Source of the DNA: Acidobacteriaceae bacterium
Lineage (GTDB): Bacteria; Acidobacteriota; Terriglobia; Terriglobales; Acidobacteriaceae
Direction of reading: 5' to 3'
DNA length: 49,021 bases
Assembly (NCBI GenBank): GCA_003138365.1
Contig: PLFY01000183.1
Location: 1-49,021, forward strand
In this document: positions 27,293 to 35,125 of the stretch, in pieces
How the letters are laid out: each line of letters opens with the position of its first letter
How positions within the stretch are numbered: the first letter of the stretch is position 1
Notes under the pieces: model-generated
Databases searched by the model: none
The model's input: only the letters and a program-made list of their open reading frames with translations
Told to the model about the DNA's origin: nothing
Position numbers and translations under genes: made by a program

Positions 27293-28846
27293 TTACTGGC
27301 ATCGAAAGTTGTGCGCATCTTCGCTGTCTCCGCTCCCTGTGTACTGGGCGTGTTTGGGATAGGCACATAGCGGGCGGCTTCGGCCGGGGAACGCTTGCCC
27401 CGTCGCGATCACCGAATCTGGCGCAGTACCCTTCTCGACCCATTTCACGACCGCGCTCAACATGTCGAAATGGTCGAGTGCCGGGCCGCCGCCGCAGTGT
27501 GCCATTCCCGGCACCAGGAACATCCGGCTCCATTCGGCCAATTTGTCAGCGCCGCCATTCGCCGCAGCCAAGGACTGATAGTAGCCGAGTGTATCGAGAG
27601 GCGAGAACCACGGATCGCTGTTCCCGTGAAAAAAGATCATTTTGCCGCCATTCGATGAGAACGTAGAGAGATTGGTCGATGCCGGCTCGACGAGCGGATC
27701 GGACGCGTGCAGCGCCTCCTTGTCTACGTCTATGTCGGTCGCGGTTGTGTAAGGGCCGAAGATTCCCCTCTGCCTCATCGCCAGCAGTCCCGGCACAAAG
27801 CCCGTCGTTGCGATGCCCGCATCGTACAGAAAGCCGGGATACACCTGGGTTCCGTATGCGTTCTTGGGCCCCGCAAACGCTTTCTTAATAGCCGAGAGCT
27901 TTTCCGGCGCGATGCATCCTTCGCTCGATCCCGGTTTGCAGGCCAGAACCGCGGGATCGAAATCGCAGCCGAGCGGGTCGAAGATCATTCCGTCCGCTAC
28001 GCCGTCGCGAGCGTCGCATGTCTTCATGAGAGTCTCCATGAACAACTTGCGATCGCCATCGGTGAGAAACTTCTCAATCTGCGGCCTGCCTGATTCATCC
28101 TTTGGCGCCGCCTGGTTGTACGCCACCGGAATCCACTCGCCGATCGCGAGGTTCGACAGGCCCGTGCGCATCGCTGGGTCGCCGGATACGATGCCGTTGA
28201 ATACCGTGGGAAAGCGCTGGGAGAGAATCATGCCCTCGCGTCCGCCTGTGGAGCAGCCGACGAAATAGGAATACGACGCGGGCTTGGCGTAGTAATGCGC
28301 GACGATCTGTTTTGCCACTCCAGCCACTTCGGCATTGGCCTGGTAAGCAAAATCCAGATAAGCCTGCTGATCGCGCATGAACGAGAAGTCGAACGCGCCA
28401 TTCTTGGCCTTGTGTCCCGTGTCCGTGCTGGCCACGGCGAATCCCTGCACGAGGGCCGGCTTCTGGCCGGAATACGAGGCGCCGATCGGATAGGCAACGA
28501 CGCCGTTGCCGCCGCCCCCGCCCTGCATCATGAAATCGCCGTTCCAGGTATTTGATTCGGGCAGAGCCACGGCAAACCCGATCCCGAACTCCTCGCCGTC
28601 AGCACTTTTGCGGCGATGAATCACGCCGTCCACGCGGCAATGAGCAGGCAACGGCCCGGTGCTGGCCGCTCCTGGATAGGGAGGCGGGACGGTGGTTCCG
28701 GCGGGAACAGGCGCGGCCTTTGTAATTTCAACACCGTCGATCTTGAGGTTCGCAAGATCTGCGCAGGAATTCGTCGACTCGGCTCGCGCGGCAGAGGCAA
28801 AATAACACGCTGTCATCACCAGCAGCATTAGCTTTGATTGCTTCAT
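27293..28846 (-). CDS. Tannase/feruloyl esterase family protein
   Basis: 517 residues, secreted (MKQSKLMLLVMTACYFASAA). The family triad is in place: S199 in VGCSTGGREG, D411 in NSDPWFSPLD and H450 in GMAHCGGG. Cys198 and Cys451 flank Ser and His as expected for the CS-D-HC disulphide that ties the active site. An N-terminal segment AHCRVDGVIHRRKSADGEEF is also typical. These enzymes release hydroxycinnamate or gallate esters from plant cell walls. AAGGGA lies 9 nt before the ATG. It sits upstream of GH39 on the same strand. Substrate (feruloyl versus tannin) cannot be told from sequence, but the xylan-type context favours feruloyl. Confidence 0.9.
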   Translation of the reverse strand: MKQSKLMLLVMTACYFASAARAESTNSCADLANLKIDGVEITKAAPVPAGTTVPPPYPGAASTGPLPAHCRVDGVIHRRKSADGEEFGIGFAVALPESNTWNGDFMMQGGGGGNGVVAYPIGASYSGQKPALVQGFAVASTDTGHKAKNGAFDFSFMRDQQAYLDFAYQANAEVAGVAKQIVAHYYAKPASYSYFVGCSTGGREGMILSQRFPTVFNGIVSGDPAMRTGLSNLAIGEWIPVAYNQAAPKDESGRPQIEKFLTDGDRKLFMETLMKTCDARDGVADGMIFDPLGCDFDPAVLACKPGSSEGCIAPEKLSAIKKAFAGPKNAYGTQVYPGFLYDAGIATTGFVPGLLAMRQRGIFGPYTTATDIDVDKEALHASDPLVEPASTNLSTFSSNGGKMIFFHGNSDPWFSPLDTLGYYQSLAAANGGADKLAEWSRMFLVPGMAHCGGGPALDHFDMLSAVVKWVEKGTAPDSVIATGQAFPGRSRPLCAYPKHAQYTGSGDSEDAHNFRCQ

Positions 28847-29048
28847 TGCCTGTTATCCCTTCCATGATAGCGCTGTCCTGCCATCCAGAATGCTTTGGTC
28901 ATCCCAGCGAGAATCGTCCCATGGCCCATTCAAGTCCGATTCCATCTACTTCCGCCAATTCGCAGCGAAGAGCACCTGCTGGCAACCCGCCTGGAAGCAA
29001 AGATTCTTGCTGAAGAAAGGTATCACGTGGTTCTGGAATCGGTCGGCC
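28847..29048. other. Gap between esterase gene and IS21 remnant
   Basis: Promoter side of the minus-strand esterase-GH39-GH44 run. No gene or clear operator seen. Confidence 0.35.
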
Positions 29049-29408
29049 TGTGAGCGCCGGAGCAAAAATAGACCACATGGCGCCGCGGCAGCGGCGTGAC
29101 GTGGCGGTGTAAAAGTAGACCACCGCCGGATTCTGGTTTCACGGACAGCGGACATCCCCAAGGGGTAACGAACAAGGTACGAGCCGCGTTCAGAACCGTT
29201 GAGTGGGCAGCCGTAGCCGTGGAACGCCGGAGGGATGTACGCGGTGGAACTGTATGCGCGGGTGCGGCGGGCAGCCCTTATCGAGGGCAAGAGCCAGCGG
29301 ACGGTAGCACGGGAGTTCGGTCTGGCGCGGAAGACGGTGCGGAAGATGCTGGCGTATTCGGCGCCGCCGGGGTATCATCGCCAGCAGCGGAGCCCCGCCT
29401 CCCGATGA
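29049..29408 (+). mobile_element. IS21-family left-end remnant
   Basis: The segment begins with TG and carries the repeated end motifs of IS21 elements: aaaaatagaccac at 29064-29076 and aaaagtagaccac at 29111-29123. The start of an istA transposase follows. The rest of istA, istB and the right end are missing, so the element is immobile. It lies exactly where the CAZyme genes switch from minus to plus strand. Confidence 0.7.
29235..29408 (+). pseudogene. IstA transposase N-terminal fragment
   Basis: 57 codons, ATG with ggaggg directly upstream. The peptide starts MYAVELYARVRRAALIEGKS and continues with the helix-turn-helix QRTVAREFGLARKTVRKML, then SAPPGYHRQ, all typical of the first 50 residues of IS21 IstA (normally about 500). 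It stops soon after, with the integrase core absent. Remnant only. Confidence 0.75.
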
Positions 29409-29617
29409 AAAATCCAACTGAAAGAAAATATACTTCTTACCTGAAGCCTGAAGGGCGCGATTAAGAATGTTGGCCGGTTATCTCCGCAGATGCATTCGTA
29501 AAGCTTCATTGTGGGCGAATGCGATTTTCCCGCACTGGGCCTCTGTCTAGCTCCCTCACCCAATACAATTGGGCGACGCCTTTCCGCACTCACCAAGGGC
29601 TCTGGAGTGGATCGATC

Positions 29618-30688
29618 ATGTTGACTCGCATTTGTCTGGCCCGCTTGGCGCGGCCGTTTTTTGCTTTGTCTCTTCTTGTTGGGCTGGTCGCGGCCGTCCA
29701 CGCACAATCTCTTGCCCCAGAGGTTACGCTGCCCGCGGGCTTTGCCACCATCGACCCCTTTGCGCAATCCAAATTAATGACGAGAGGAGTGAATGTGCTC
29801 GGCTACGACCCCATCTGGGCCGATTTCTCCAAGGGCCGTTTCAAGAAGGAGTACTTCCGCAAGATTCATGACGCCGGATTCGCCACCGTGCGCGTCAACC
29901 TGCAGGCCTTCCGGTACATGACGGCAGAAAACAAGCTGCCCGATTCCTGGTTCCGCATGCTCGACTGGGTCGTCGCCAACGCAACCGAAGCGCATCTGCA
30001 GGTCATCCTCGACGAGCATGACTTCAACTACTGCGGCGATACGAGCTATGTCGAGTGCAAGCCCAAGCTCCTCTCCTTCTGGCAGCAGGTTGCGCCCCGC
30101 TATAGAGACACTCCCGGCAGCGTCACCTTTGAACTCCTCAACGAACCTCACGGCCTCATCTCCAACCAGGAGTGGAACGGCCTGCTCCTCGAGCTGCTCG
30201 CAGTCATCCGTAAAACCAACCCCACCCGTAACGTTGTCATTGGACCCGGTGTCTGGAACAGCCGCGGCGCGCTGAAAGATCTTGCCCTGCCCGGCGACGA
30301 CGGCCACATCATTGTGACCTTCCATTACTATGAGCCCTTCCCCTTCACCCATCAGGGCGCACCTTGGGCTGGCGAAGAAATCCGCGGTGGGCATGACATC
30401 GCTTGGGGCAAGACAGAAGAGCAGCTCATCGTCGAGCGCGACTTCGATGGCGTCGCGCAGTGGAGTCAGGAGCATCATCGCCCCATCCTTCTGGGCGAAT
30501 TCGGCTCCTATGACAAGGCCCCCATGGAGAGCCGCGCCCACTGGGACGCCTATATCCGCAAGATCGCCGAAGATCGCGGTTTCAGCTGGGCCTACTGGCA
30601 GTTCGACTCTGACTTCGTGGTCTACGACGTGGAAACCAACAAGTGGAACCAGCCGATACTGAAGGCCCTGATTCCGAAGTCGCATTGA
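29618..30688 (+). CDS. Secreted GH5 family glycosidase (cellulase/mannanase-type)
   Basis: About 356 residues from ATG 29618, preceded by tctggagtgg. Signal peptide RPFFALSLLVGLVAAVHAQ. The GH5 barrel is clear: RGVNVLGYDP, GFATVRVNLQAFRYM, acid/base E176 in FELLNEPHGL, HYYEPFPFTHQGAPW, and nucleophile E294 in PILLGEFGSYD. The end WAYWQFDSDFVVYDV is the usual last strand. It is close to GH5 proteins acting on beta-1,4-glucan or mannan; the subfamily was not determined. No carbohydrate-binding module. It runs toward GH92 on the same strand but is separated by a terminator-like hairpin. Confidence 0.9.
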   Translation: MLTRICLARLARPFFALSLLVGLVAAVHAQSLAPEVTLPAGFATIDPFAQSKLMTRGVNVLGYDPIWADFSKGRFKKEYFRKIHDAGFATVRVNLQAFRYMTAENKLPDSWFRMLDWVVANATEAHLQVILDEHDFNYCGDTSYVECKPKLLSFWQQVAPRYRDTPGSVTFELLNEPHGLISNQEWNGLLLELLAVIRKTNPTRNVVIGPGVWNSRGALKDLALPGDDGHIIVTFHYYEPFPFTHQGAPWAGEEIRGGHDIAWGKTEEQLIVERDFDGVAQWSQEHHRPILLGEFGSYDKAPMESRAHWDAYIRKIAEDRGFSWAYWQFDSDFVVYDVETNKWNQPILKALIPKSH

Positions 30689-30718
30689 TCGCCAGCTACG
30701 CAATCCGCCGGAAACAGA

Positions 30719-30754
30719 AGGGAGAGCCCCCCGGTCCTCTCCCTCTCGCTTTTT
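30719..30754 (+). terminator. Rho-independent-type terminator after GH5
   Basis: 8-bp stem agggagag / ctctccct (30719-30726, 30737-30744) with a 10-nt loop, followed by ctcgcttttt. The T-run supports termination between GH5 and GH92. Confidence 0.65.
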
Positions 30755-30875
30755 AAGCTGCGTGATTCCTTCAATCCAGCCGTGTCAGATATAGGGGTCG
30801 GCCGCAGGGCTTGTAAGATTGCAGTGGAATTCAAAGAAGATTATGCCCGACACCGAAGGCGAAAGGACACTATTC

Positions 30876-33170
30876 ATGCGATTCACCCATGCACTGTGCT
30901 CTTCCTTGGCTTTGCTTACCTTCTCTTTCTGCCTTTTTGCACAGGCCCAAAGCGCTCCGGCTGTACATTTGTCCAACTACGACAAGGTCGATCCCTTCAT
31001 AGGGACAGCGGGCGGCGGAAACACCTTTCCCGGTGCGACTTTGCCCTTCGGAATGATGCAATGGAGTCCCGACACCAACCACGACGCCTGGTATTTCTAC
31101 AACGACAAGCAGATTCAGGGCTTTGGACTGACCCACATCAGTGGCGCGGGCTGCCCGCTCTATGGCGACTTCGCCGTGCTTCCGATGACATCCCCGTTGG
31201 CCTCGAGCCCCGGTGGCGATCTTGCACCCTACGCCGCCGACTTCAGCCACGACAAGGAAGAAGCCCATCCCGGCTACTACGCCGTCACGCTGGCGAACGG
31301 AATCCGCGTCGAGATCACCGTCTCCGAGCGCGCAGGCATCGCCCGTTTCATCTTCCCGGCAGGCACCGCCGCGCGCCTGCTGGTCAATGCCGGCTCCAGC
31401 GCCGGCTCCTTCCGCAGCCTGGATGGCAAGCAGCCAGACCCGGCCTTTGGCAACAGCATCGAGCTCACCTCCGCCGCCTCCTATGCCGGATCAACCACTG
31501 CCGGCTCTTTTTGCGGAACCAAATCCCAATACAAGCTTTACGTCGCCGGGCGCTTCAACAAACCCTACAAAGACTCGATTCTCTGGAGCGACGGTTCCAT
31601 CATGCCTTCAGCCAAATCGGCCCAGGGCAAGCACACCGGCGCCTGGCTCGACTTCGGCAACCGGCATGAAATCCTCTTGAAAGTCGGCATCTCTTTTGTC
31701 AGCCAAGAGGGGGCCCTGACCAATCTCAACCAGGAGATTCCCGGCTGGAACTTCGACGATGTCCACTCGAAGGCCCGCCGCGCCTGGACCACCCTCCTCA
31801 ACCGCGTCACAGTGGAAGGCGGCACTCCGGACCAGCGTAAAATCTTCGCTACCGGCCTTTACCACTCCTTCTTGTCGCCCAACCTCTTCAGCGATGGCGA
31901 TGGAAGCTACAGCGGCTTTGACAATCAGGTCCACCTCCTCGCCGGATCGAAACAGACTGCCCAATACGCCAACTTCTCTGACTGGGACATCTATCGCAAC
32001 ACCGTCCAGCTTCAGGCCCTGTTCAAGCCCTTGCAGGCGAGCGACATGATGCAGTCGCTGGTCAACGACGCGGTTCAAAGCGGCTGGTACCCCCGCTGGC
32101 CCGCTGCTAACGATGTCACCTACGTCATGGGCGGCGATTCGGCCGCCCCGGTGATCGCCTCGTCCTACGCCTTTGGCGCGCACAATTTCGACACCGCAAC
32201 CGCTCTCCAGTACATGGTCAAGGCTGCAACCCAGCCGGGCGTCGGCCCCCACAACAGCTCCGAGCGCCCCTTCCTTGAGGACTACCGCAAGCTGGGCTAC
32301 GTTCCTTCGGAGAAGGACCGCACATCTGCCTCGCGGACGCTGGAGTACGCGAACGACGACTTCGCCATCGCTCAATTCGCCAAGTCGCTCGGCAACACGT
32401 CCGCCTACCAAACACTGCTCAAGCAGTCGGAAAACTGGAAAAGCCTGTTCGACCCGGAGACACACTGGATTCGCCCCCGCCTTGGCGATGGCGCCTGGCT
32501 GTCCGGATTCGATGCCGAGCGCTCCATGCCCAAAGGCAACGGCTCGGACCAGCTAGGCTTCGAAGAGGGTAACACCTACCAATACACCTTCATGATTCCC
32601 TTCGATTACCCCGCCCTGTTCAAAGCGATTGGCGGAGACGACCAGGTCACTCCCCGGCTCGACAAGTTCTTTCTCAAGCTCCGCTGCTGGGGCGACCCCT
32701 GCTTCAACATGGAGAACGAGCCGGACTTCGTGACTCCCTACGCCTACGTTTTTGCCGGGCAGCCCTGGAAGACCCAGGAAGTCGTCACCCGCATCGCCAA
32801 AGAAACCTTCAAGGCCACGCCCGACGGCATCCCAGGCAACGACGACCTCGGCGCGACCTCAGGCGTCTACGTCTGGAACGCCCTCGGCTTCTATCCCGCA
32901 ATCCCCGGCGTTGGAGGCTTGGTCCTGGGTACGCCCATGTTTGAAAAGGCCACCCTGCACCTGGCGGGAAAGAGAATCGTCGTCATCAGCCGCCGTGGCG
33001 CCGGGTTCTTTGTCCAGAAAGTCACTCTCGACGGCATGGAGTACCCGAATTCCTGGCTGCCCCTGGAAAAGCTGCACCCGGGCACCACGCGCATCGAGTT
33101 CACCACCGGCGATACGCCCAACAAGGAACTCGGCCGGGATCTTGAAAACCGCCCGCCATCCTTCCGATAA
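30876..33170 (+). CDS. GH92 family alpha-mannosidase, secreted
   Basis: 764 residues from ATG 30876, with gaaagga upstream and a signal peptide (SSLALLTFSFCLFAQAQS) directly at the start; earlier ATGs at 30819 and 30843 would bury it. Family marks are VDPFIGTAGGGNTFPGATLP, FGMMQWSPDT, DFAVLPM, the (alpha/alpha)6 barrel with YSGFDNQVHL and FSDWDIYRNT, EEGNTYQYTFMIPFD, NEPDFVTPYAYVFAGQPWKT, and GNDDLGATSGVYVWNALGFY. GH92 enzymes are calcium-dependent, inverting exo-alpha-mannosidases, usually acting on alpha-1,2, 1,3 or 1,4 mannose of glycoproteins or fungal mannan. This substrate class differs from the plant-wall enzymes upstream, so it may serve fungal or yeast debris. Confidence 0.93.
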   Translation: MRFTHALCSSLALLTFSFCLFAQAQSAPAVHLSNYDKVDPFIGTAGGGNTFPGATLPFGMMQWSPDTNHDAWYFYNDKQIQGFGLTHISGAGCPLYGDFAVLPMTSPLASSPGGDLAPYAADFSHDKEEAHPGYYAVTLANGIRVEITVSERAGIARFIFPAGTAARLLVNAGSSAGSFRSLDGKQPDPAFGNSIELTSAASYAGSTTAGSFCGTKSQYKLYVAGRFNKPYKDSILWSDGSIMPSAKSAQGKHTGAWLDFGNRHEILLKVGISFVSQEGALTNLNQEIPGWNFDDVHSKARRAWTTLLNRVTVEGGTPDQRKIFATGLYHSFLSPNLFSDGDGSYSGFDNQVHLLAGSKQTAQYANFSDWDIYRNTVQLQALFKPLQASDMMQSLVNDAVQSGWYPRWPAANDVTYVMGGDSAAPVIASSYAFGAHNFDTATALQYMVKAATQPGVGPHNSSERPFLEDYRKLGYVPSEKDRTSASRTLEYANDDFAIAQFAKSLGNTSAYQTLLKQSENWKSLFDPETHWIRPRLGDGAWLSGFDAERSMPKGNGSDQLGFEEGNTYQYTFMIPFDYPALFKAIGGDDQVTPRLDKFFLKLRCWGDPCFNMENEPDFVTPYAYVFAGQPWKTQEVVTRIAKETFKATPDGIPGNDDLGATSGVYVWNALGFYPAIPGVGGLVLGTPMFEKATLHLAGKRIVVISRRGAGFFVQKVTLDGMEYPNSWLPLEKLHPGTTRIEFTTGDTPNKELGRDLENRPPSFR

Positions 33171-33690
33171 CGCAATTCCGAGATTTCCTCAGTCCCCACA
33201 ATCAGCATTTTCGAGAGGTTGTCAGGGGATTCGGAAGGCTCGCAAGTCTACGATTCTATTTGGCTCCTCAGGTAGGACTCGAACAGTCCCGCCTCATCCA
33301 GTCCCTTGCGCGAATCCACATCGATTTTGTCACAAATACTGGAAAAGCAAGGGCTGCGTCACTTCTCCTCTGCCACTGACCACATCCTCTGAAATCGCTA
33401 AAATCGCGCGAATTGGCATCCCGGCGGTACAAAAGCAGTACATTTTTTGGGCCTGAATCCACACTGGCTGAGGTTGTTTGCCCTCGTCGCTTGGGCGATT
33501 TTTTTCGGAGTAGAATTTGTCGACCAGCACAACGTACTGCTGCCGGAAGAAACTTCAGGCCGCCGAAAATGCCGCCCATGCCGAAGGCGTGCGAGGCTAT
33601 CGATCAACTGGTAACTGCCGAGTGGCCGGTCACTCGGACATAACCAGCAATCTTCGGGTCGTGTGGGATGCGCCCGGGCGGTCCCATCGG
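33171..33690. other. 520-bp gap holding a tRNA 3' fragment, no credible gene
   Basis: Starts right after GH92. A tRNA tail fragment lies at 33261-33284. Beyond it are short overlapping reading frames on both strands with no recognised domain. The sequence becomes AT-richer than the flanking genes. Probably scarred DNA at an island edge. Confidence 0.5.
33261..33284 (-). other. tRNA 3'-end fragment (tRNA-Asn-like), likely attachment site
   Basis: Read on the minus strand, the 24 nt give G53, loop TTCGAGT, stem half CCTAC, acceptor half CTGAGGA, discriminator G and CCA, exactly tRNA positions 53-76. The 5' half of the T-stem upstream of G53 (gact) does not pair with cctac, and no anticodon arm is present, so it is not a gene. 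A G discriminator with a TCCTCAG-type acceptor fits tRNA-Asn. Such fragments are typical of integrase attachment sites. Confidence 0.65.
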
Positions 33691-34050
33691 TCAGCCGAAA
33701 TAGAGAACACCAGAAAAAAGAGCGAAGAAAATGTAGATGCAGAACGCTAACAAACCTGCGATGCAAAATCCGGCGTTCACTCGTGCGGCCTTACTTTCTC
33801 CGTAAAGGGCAGCAAAAAAGAAAGCAGCAAAGAACAAAGCGGTGGTAGAGAAGCATAGCCAGACGAAGTCAAATCTGAAGCCGCCGAACCTCAAATGGCC
33901 AAATAGCTCCTCGGGCAAGTCCCCCCACTCTGCGTTCTCCGTAAATCCGAGTGCAATTAGAAGCAGGTTGAAAGACACGACGACCCGAACCAGCAGGCTG
34001 ACCACTCTGCTGATGGCACCGTCCGGCACGGCCTGCTCGATATCGGCCAT
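33691..34050 (-). CDS. Small membrane protein of unknown function
   Basis: 119 residues with three probable membrane helices: about 20-38 (LLVRVVVSFNLLLIALGF), 63-82 (FVWLCFSTTALFFAAFFFAA) and 93-116 (GFCIAGLLAFCIYIFFALFSG), and a charged loop EWGDLPEELFG between the first two. No family recognised. Only a weak acaggg abuts the ATG. Codon use and base composition are more AT-rich than the neighbours. It faces away from the plus-strand membrane gene at 34315. Regular helix spacing supports a real gene, but this is not certain. Confidence 0.55.
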   Translation of the reverse strand: MADIEQAVPDGAISRVVSLLVRVVVSFNLLLIALGFTENAEWGDLPEELFGHLRFGGFRFDFVWLCFSTTALFFAAFFFAALYGESKAARVNAGFCIAGLLAFCIYIFFALFSGVLYFG

Positions 34051-34158
34051 CCCTGTGATTCTGCCATCTTCGTCTGCGTTTGAATAGGTGACCCAGGTTG
34101 ACGAAGGAGAACAGTGAAGGCCCTTTAGGGCTCAATTCGCCGGTTCTTGGTGTATCGT

Positions 34159-34205
34159 CGCCAATCCGGACTTTACTCCATTTTCGGGTTCTGCCCGGAT
34201 TGGCG
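34159..34205. repeat. 11-bp inverted repeat between two small membrane genes
   Basis: Perfect arms cgccaatccgg (34159-34169) and ccggattggcg (34195-34205), 25-nt loop. It lies in the divergent gap, where it could be an operator or the end of a small element. Confidence 0.5.
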
Positions 34206-34314
34206 GTCATCCGTCCAGAATCCAATTGTGGGCTCCTTGGAACCGACTAGGCTGGCGGATACCTTGCCTTCTTTGCTGGCAACAGGCTAGAGTTCCTCGA
34301 AGGGAGCGGTTGCC

Positions 34315-34815
34315 ATGGGTAACGCAAACCGGCCGGTTGGATATTTAGCGAGCGTCGCGAGTGCTTCCCTTTTCTATGTGGTCTGGCTCGTAGTTAGCAT
34401 TCAGCTTAGGGAGACGCCCGGCGAAGATACCGGTGTCCGGTTCAAAATAGCGCTCGCACTCACCTTTTTAGTTTTTGAAGGAATGGGCGCTGCATTCGTG
34501 TTGATGGCTTTTCCTTGGTATTTTTCTGTGCGCTGGTACGATCGACTGCAGCGCTTTGGCCTGATCTACTTTCCACTGAATGGTGCCGCGACCGCGCTCA
34601 TTATAGGATCCTGCACTTCATCTCTCTCGTTAAAATCACTCTTTATTGAAGACCAGACGTTTCTTGAAGGGTTCATGATCGCCATTGAGCGACAAGGCAT
34701 TTGCCTGCTACTTACGGGGTTCGTTTTCGGACTGACTTTCTGGGTGGTTAGTGAACGCCAACGGTACTCGAAGGTCGCTACCAAGAAACCACACGATCCT
34801 AACGATTTCCACTGA
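34315..34815 (+). CDS. Four-helix membrane protein of unknown function
   Basis: 166 residues, ATG with gaagggag 7-8 nt upstream. Four hydrophobic helices: about 12-30 (VASASLFYVVWLVVSI), 45-70 (IALALTFLVFEGMGAAFVLM), 85-103 (LIYFPLNGAATALIIGSC) and 123-145 (GICLLLTGFVFGLTFW), then a basic tail. No family recognised. Base composition is low in GC compared with the CAZyme block, consistent with imported DNA. A small frame overlaps its stop. Confidence 0.7.
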   Translation: MGNANRPVGYLASVASASLFYVVWLVVSIQLRETPGEDTGVRFKIALALTFLVFEGMGAAFVLMAFPWYFSVRWYDRLQRFGLIYFPLNGAATALIIGSCTSSLSLKSLFIEDQTFLEGFMIAIERQGICLLLTGFVFGLTFWVVSERQRYSKVATKKPHDPNDFH

Positions 34816-34976
34816 GTGAAAAGAGAATTCTAAGAGATTCAATCACGGTTGACATTACAACCTCAAAAGCCACCTTTAACACTCTCAAGTGGCTTCTTAC
34901 TGCTATGGTCATAGGCGTTTTGGGGGTGATCTTGACCCTTTCAACAATGTGGATTAAGCACACGTTCGGCTGGTAA
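34812..34976 (+). CDS. Possible small single-helix membrane protein, non-standard start
   Basis: A frame of about 54 codons with no ATG, GTG or TTG before its helix. CTG 34812 overlaps the stop of the preceding gene. The peptide has an amphipathic start (SEKRILRDSITVDITTSKAT) and a good membrane helix (WLLTAMVIGVLGVILTLSTM), ending KHTFGW. Either it uses a CTG start by translational coupling, or it is the frameshifted end of the 34315 gene, or it is chance. Confidence 0.35.
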   Translation: MSEKRILRDSITVDITTSKATFNTLKWLLTAMVIGVLGVILTLSTMWIKHTFGW

Positions 34977-35125
34977 ACCGATCCTGCATCTAAGCCCTCC
35001 ATCGGAATTCTTAGGGTTTGTCAAAGGCATGATTCCGAGCAAACTTGTCTTTTTCTTGAGATCACTGAATCTGGTTGAGTCTGACTCCGCATTCCGCGCC
35101 AGATTGCGCCTGATAGCATTTGGGT

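Noticed and set aside
29096-29464. 122-residue frame over the IS21 remnant
   Set aside because: Out of frame with the istA fragment, which has the matching helix-turn-helix.
33261-33284. Possible tRNA gene on the minus strand
   Set aside because: Only positions 53-76 are present; no T-stem partner, anticodon arm or D arm.
33268-33579. Possible integrase remnant next to the tRNA fragment
   Set aside because: I read all frames and saw no tyrosine-recombinase motif; nothing supports the call.
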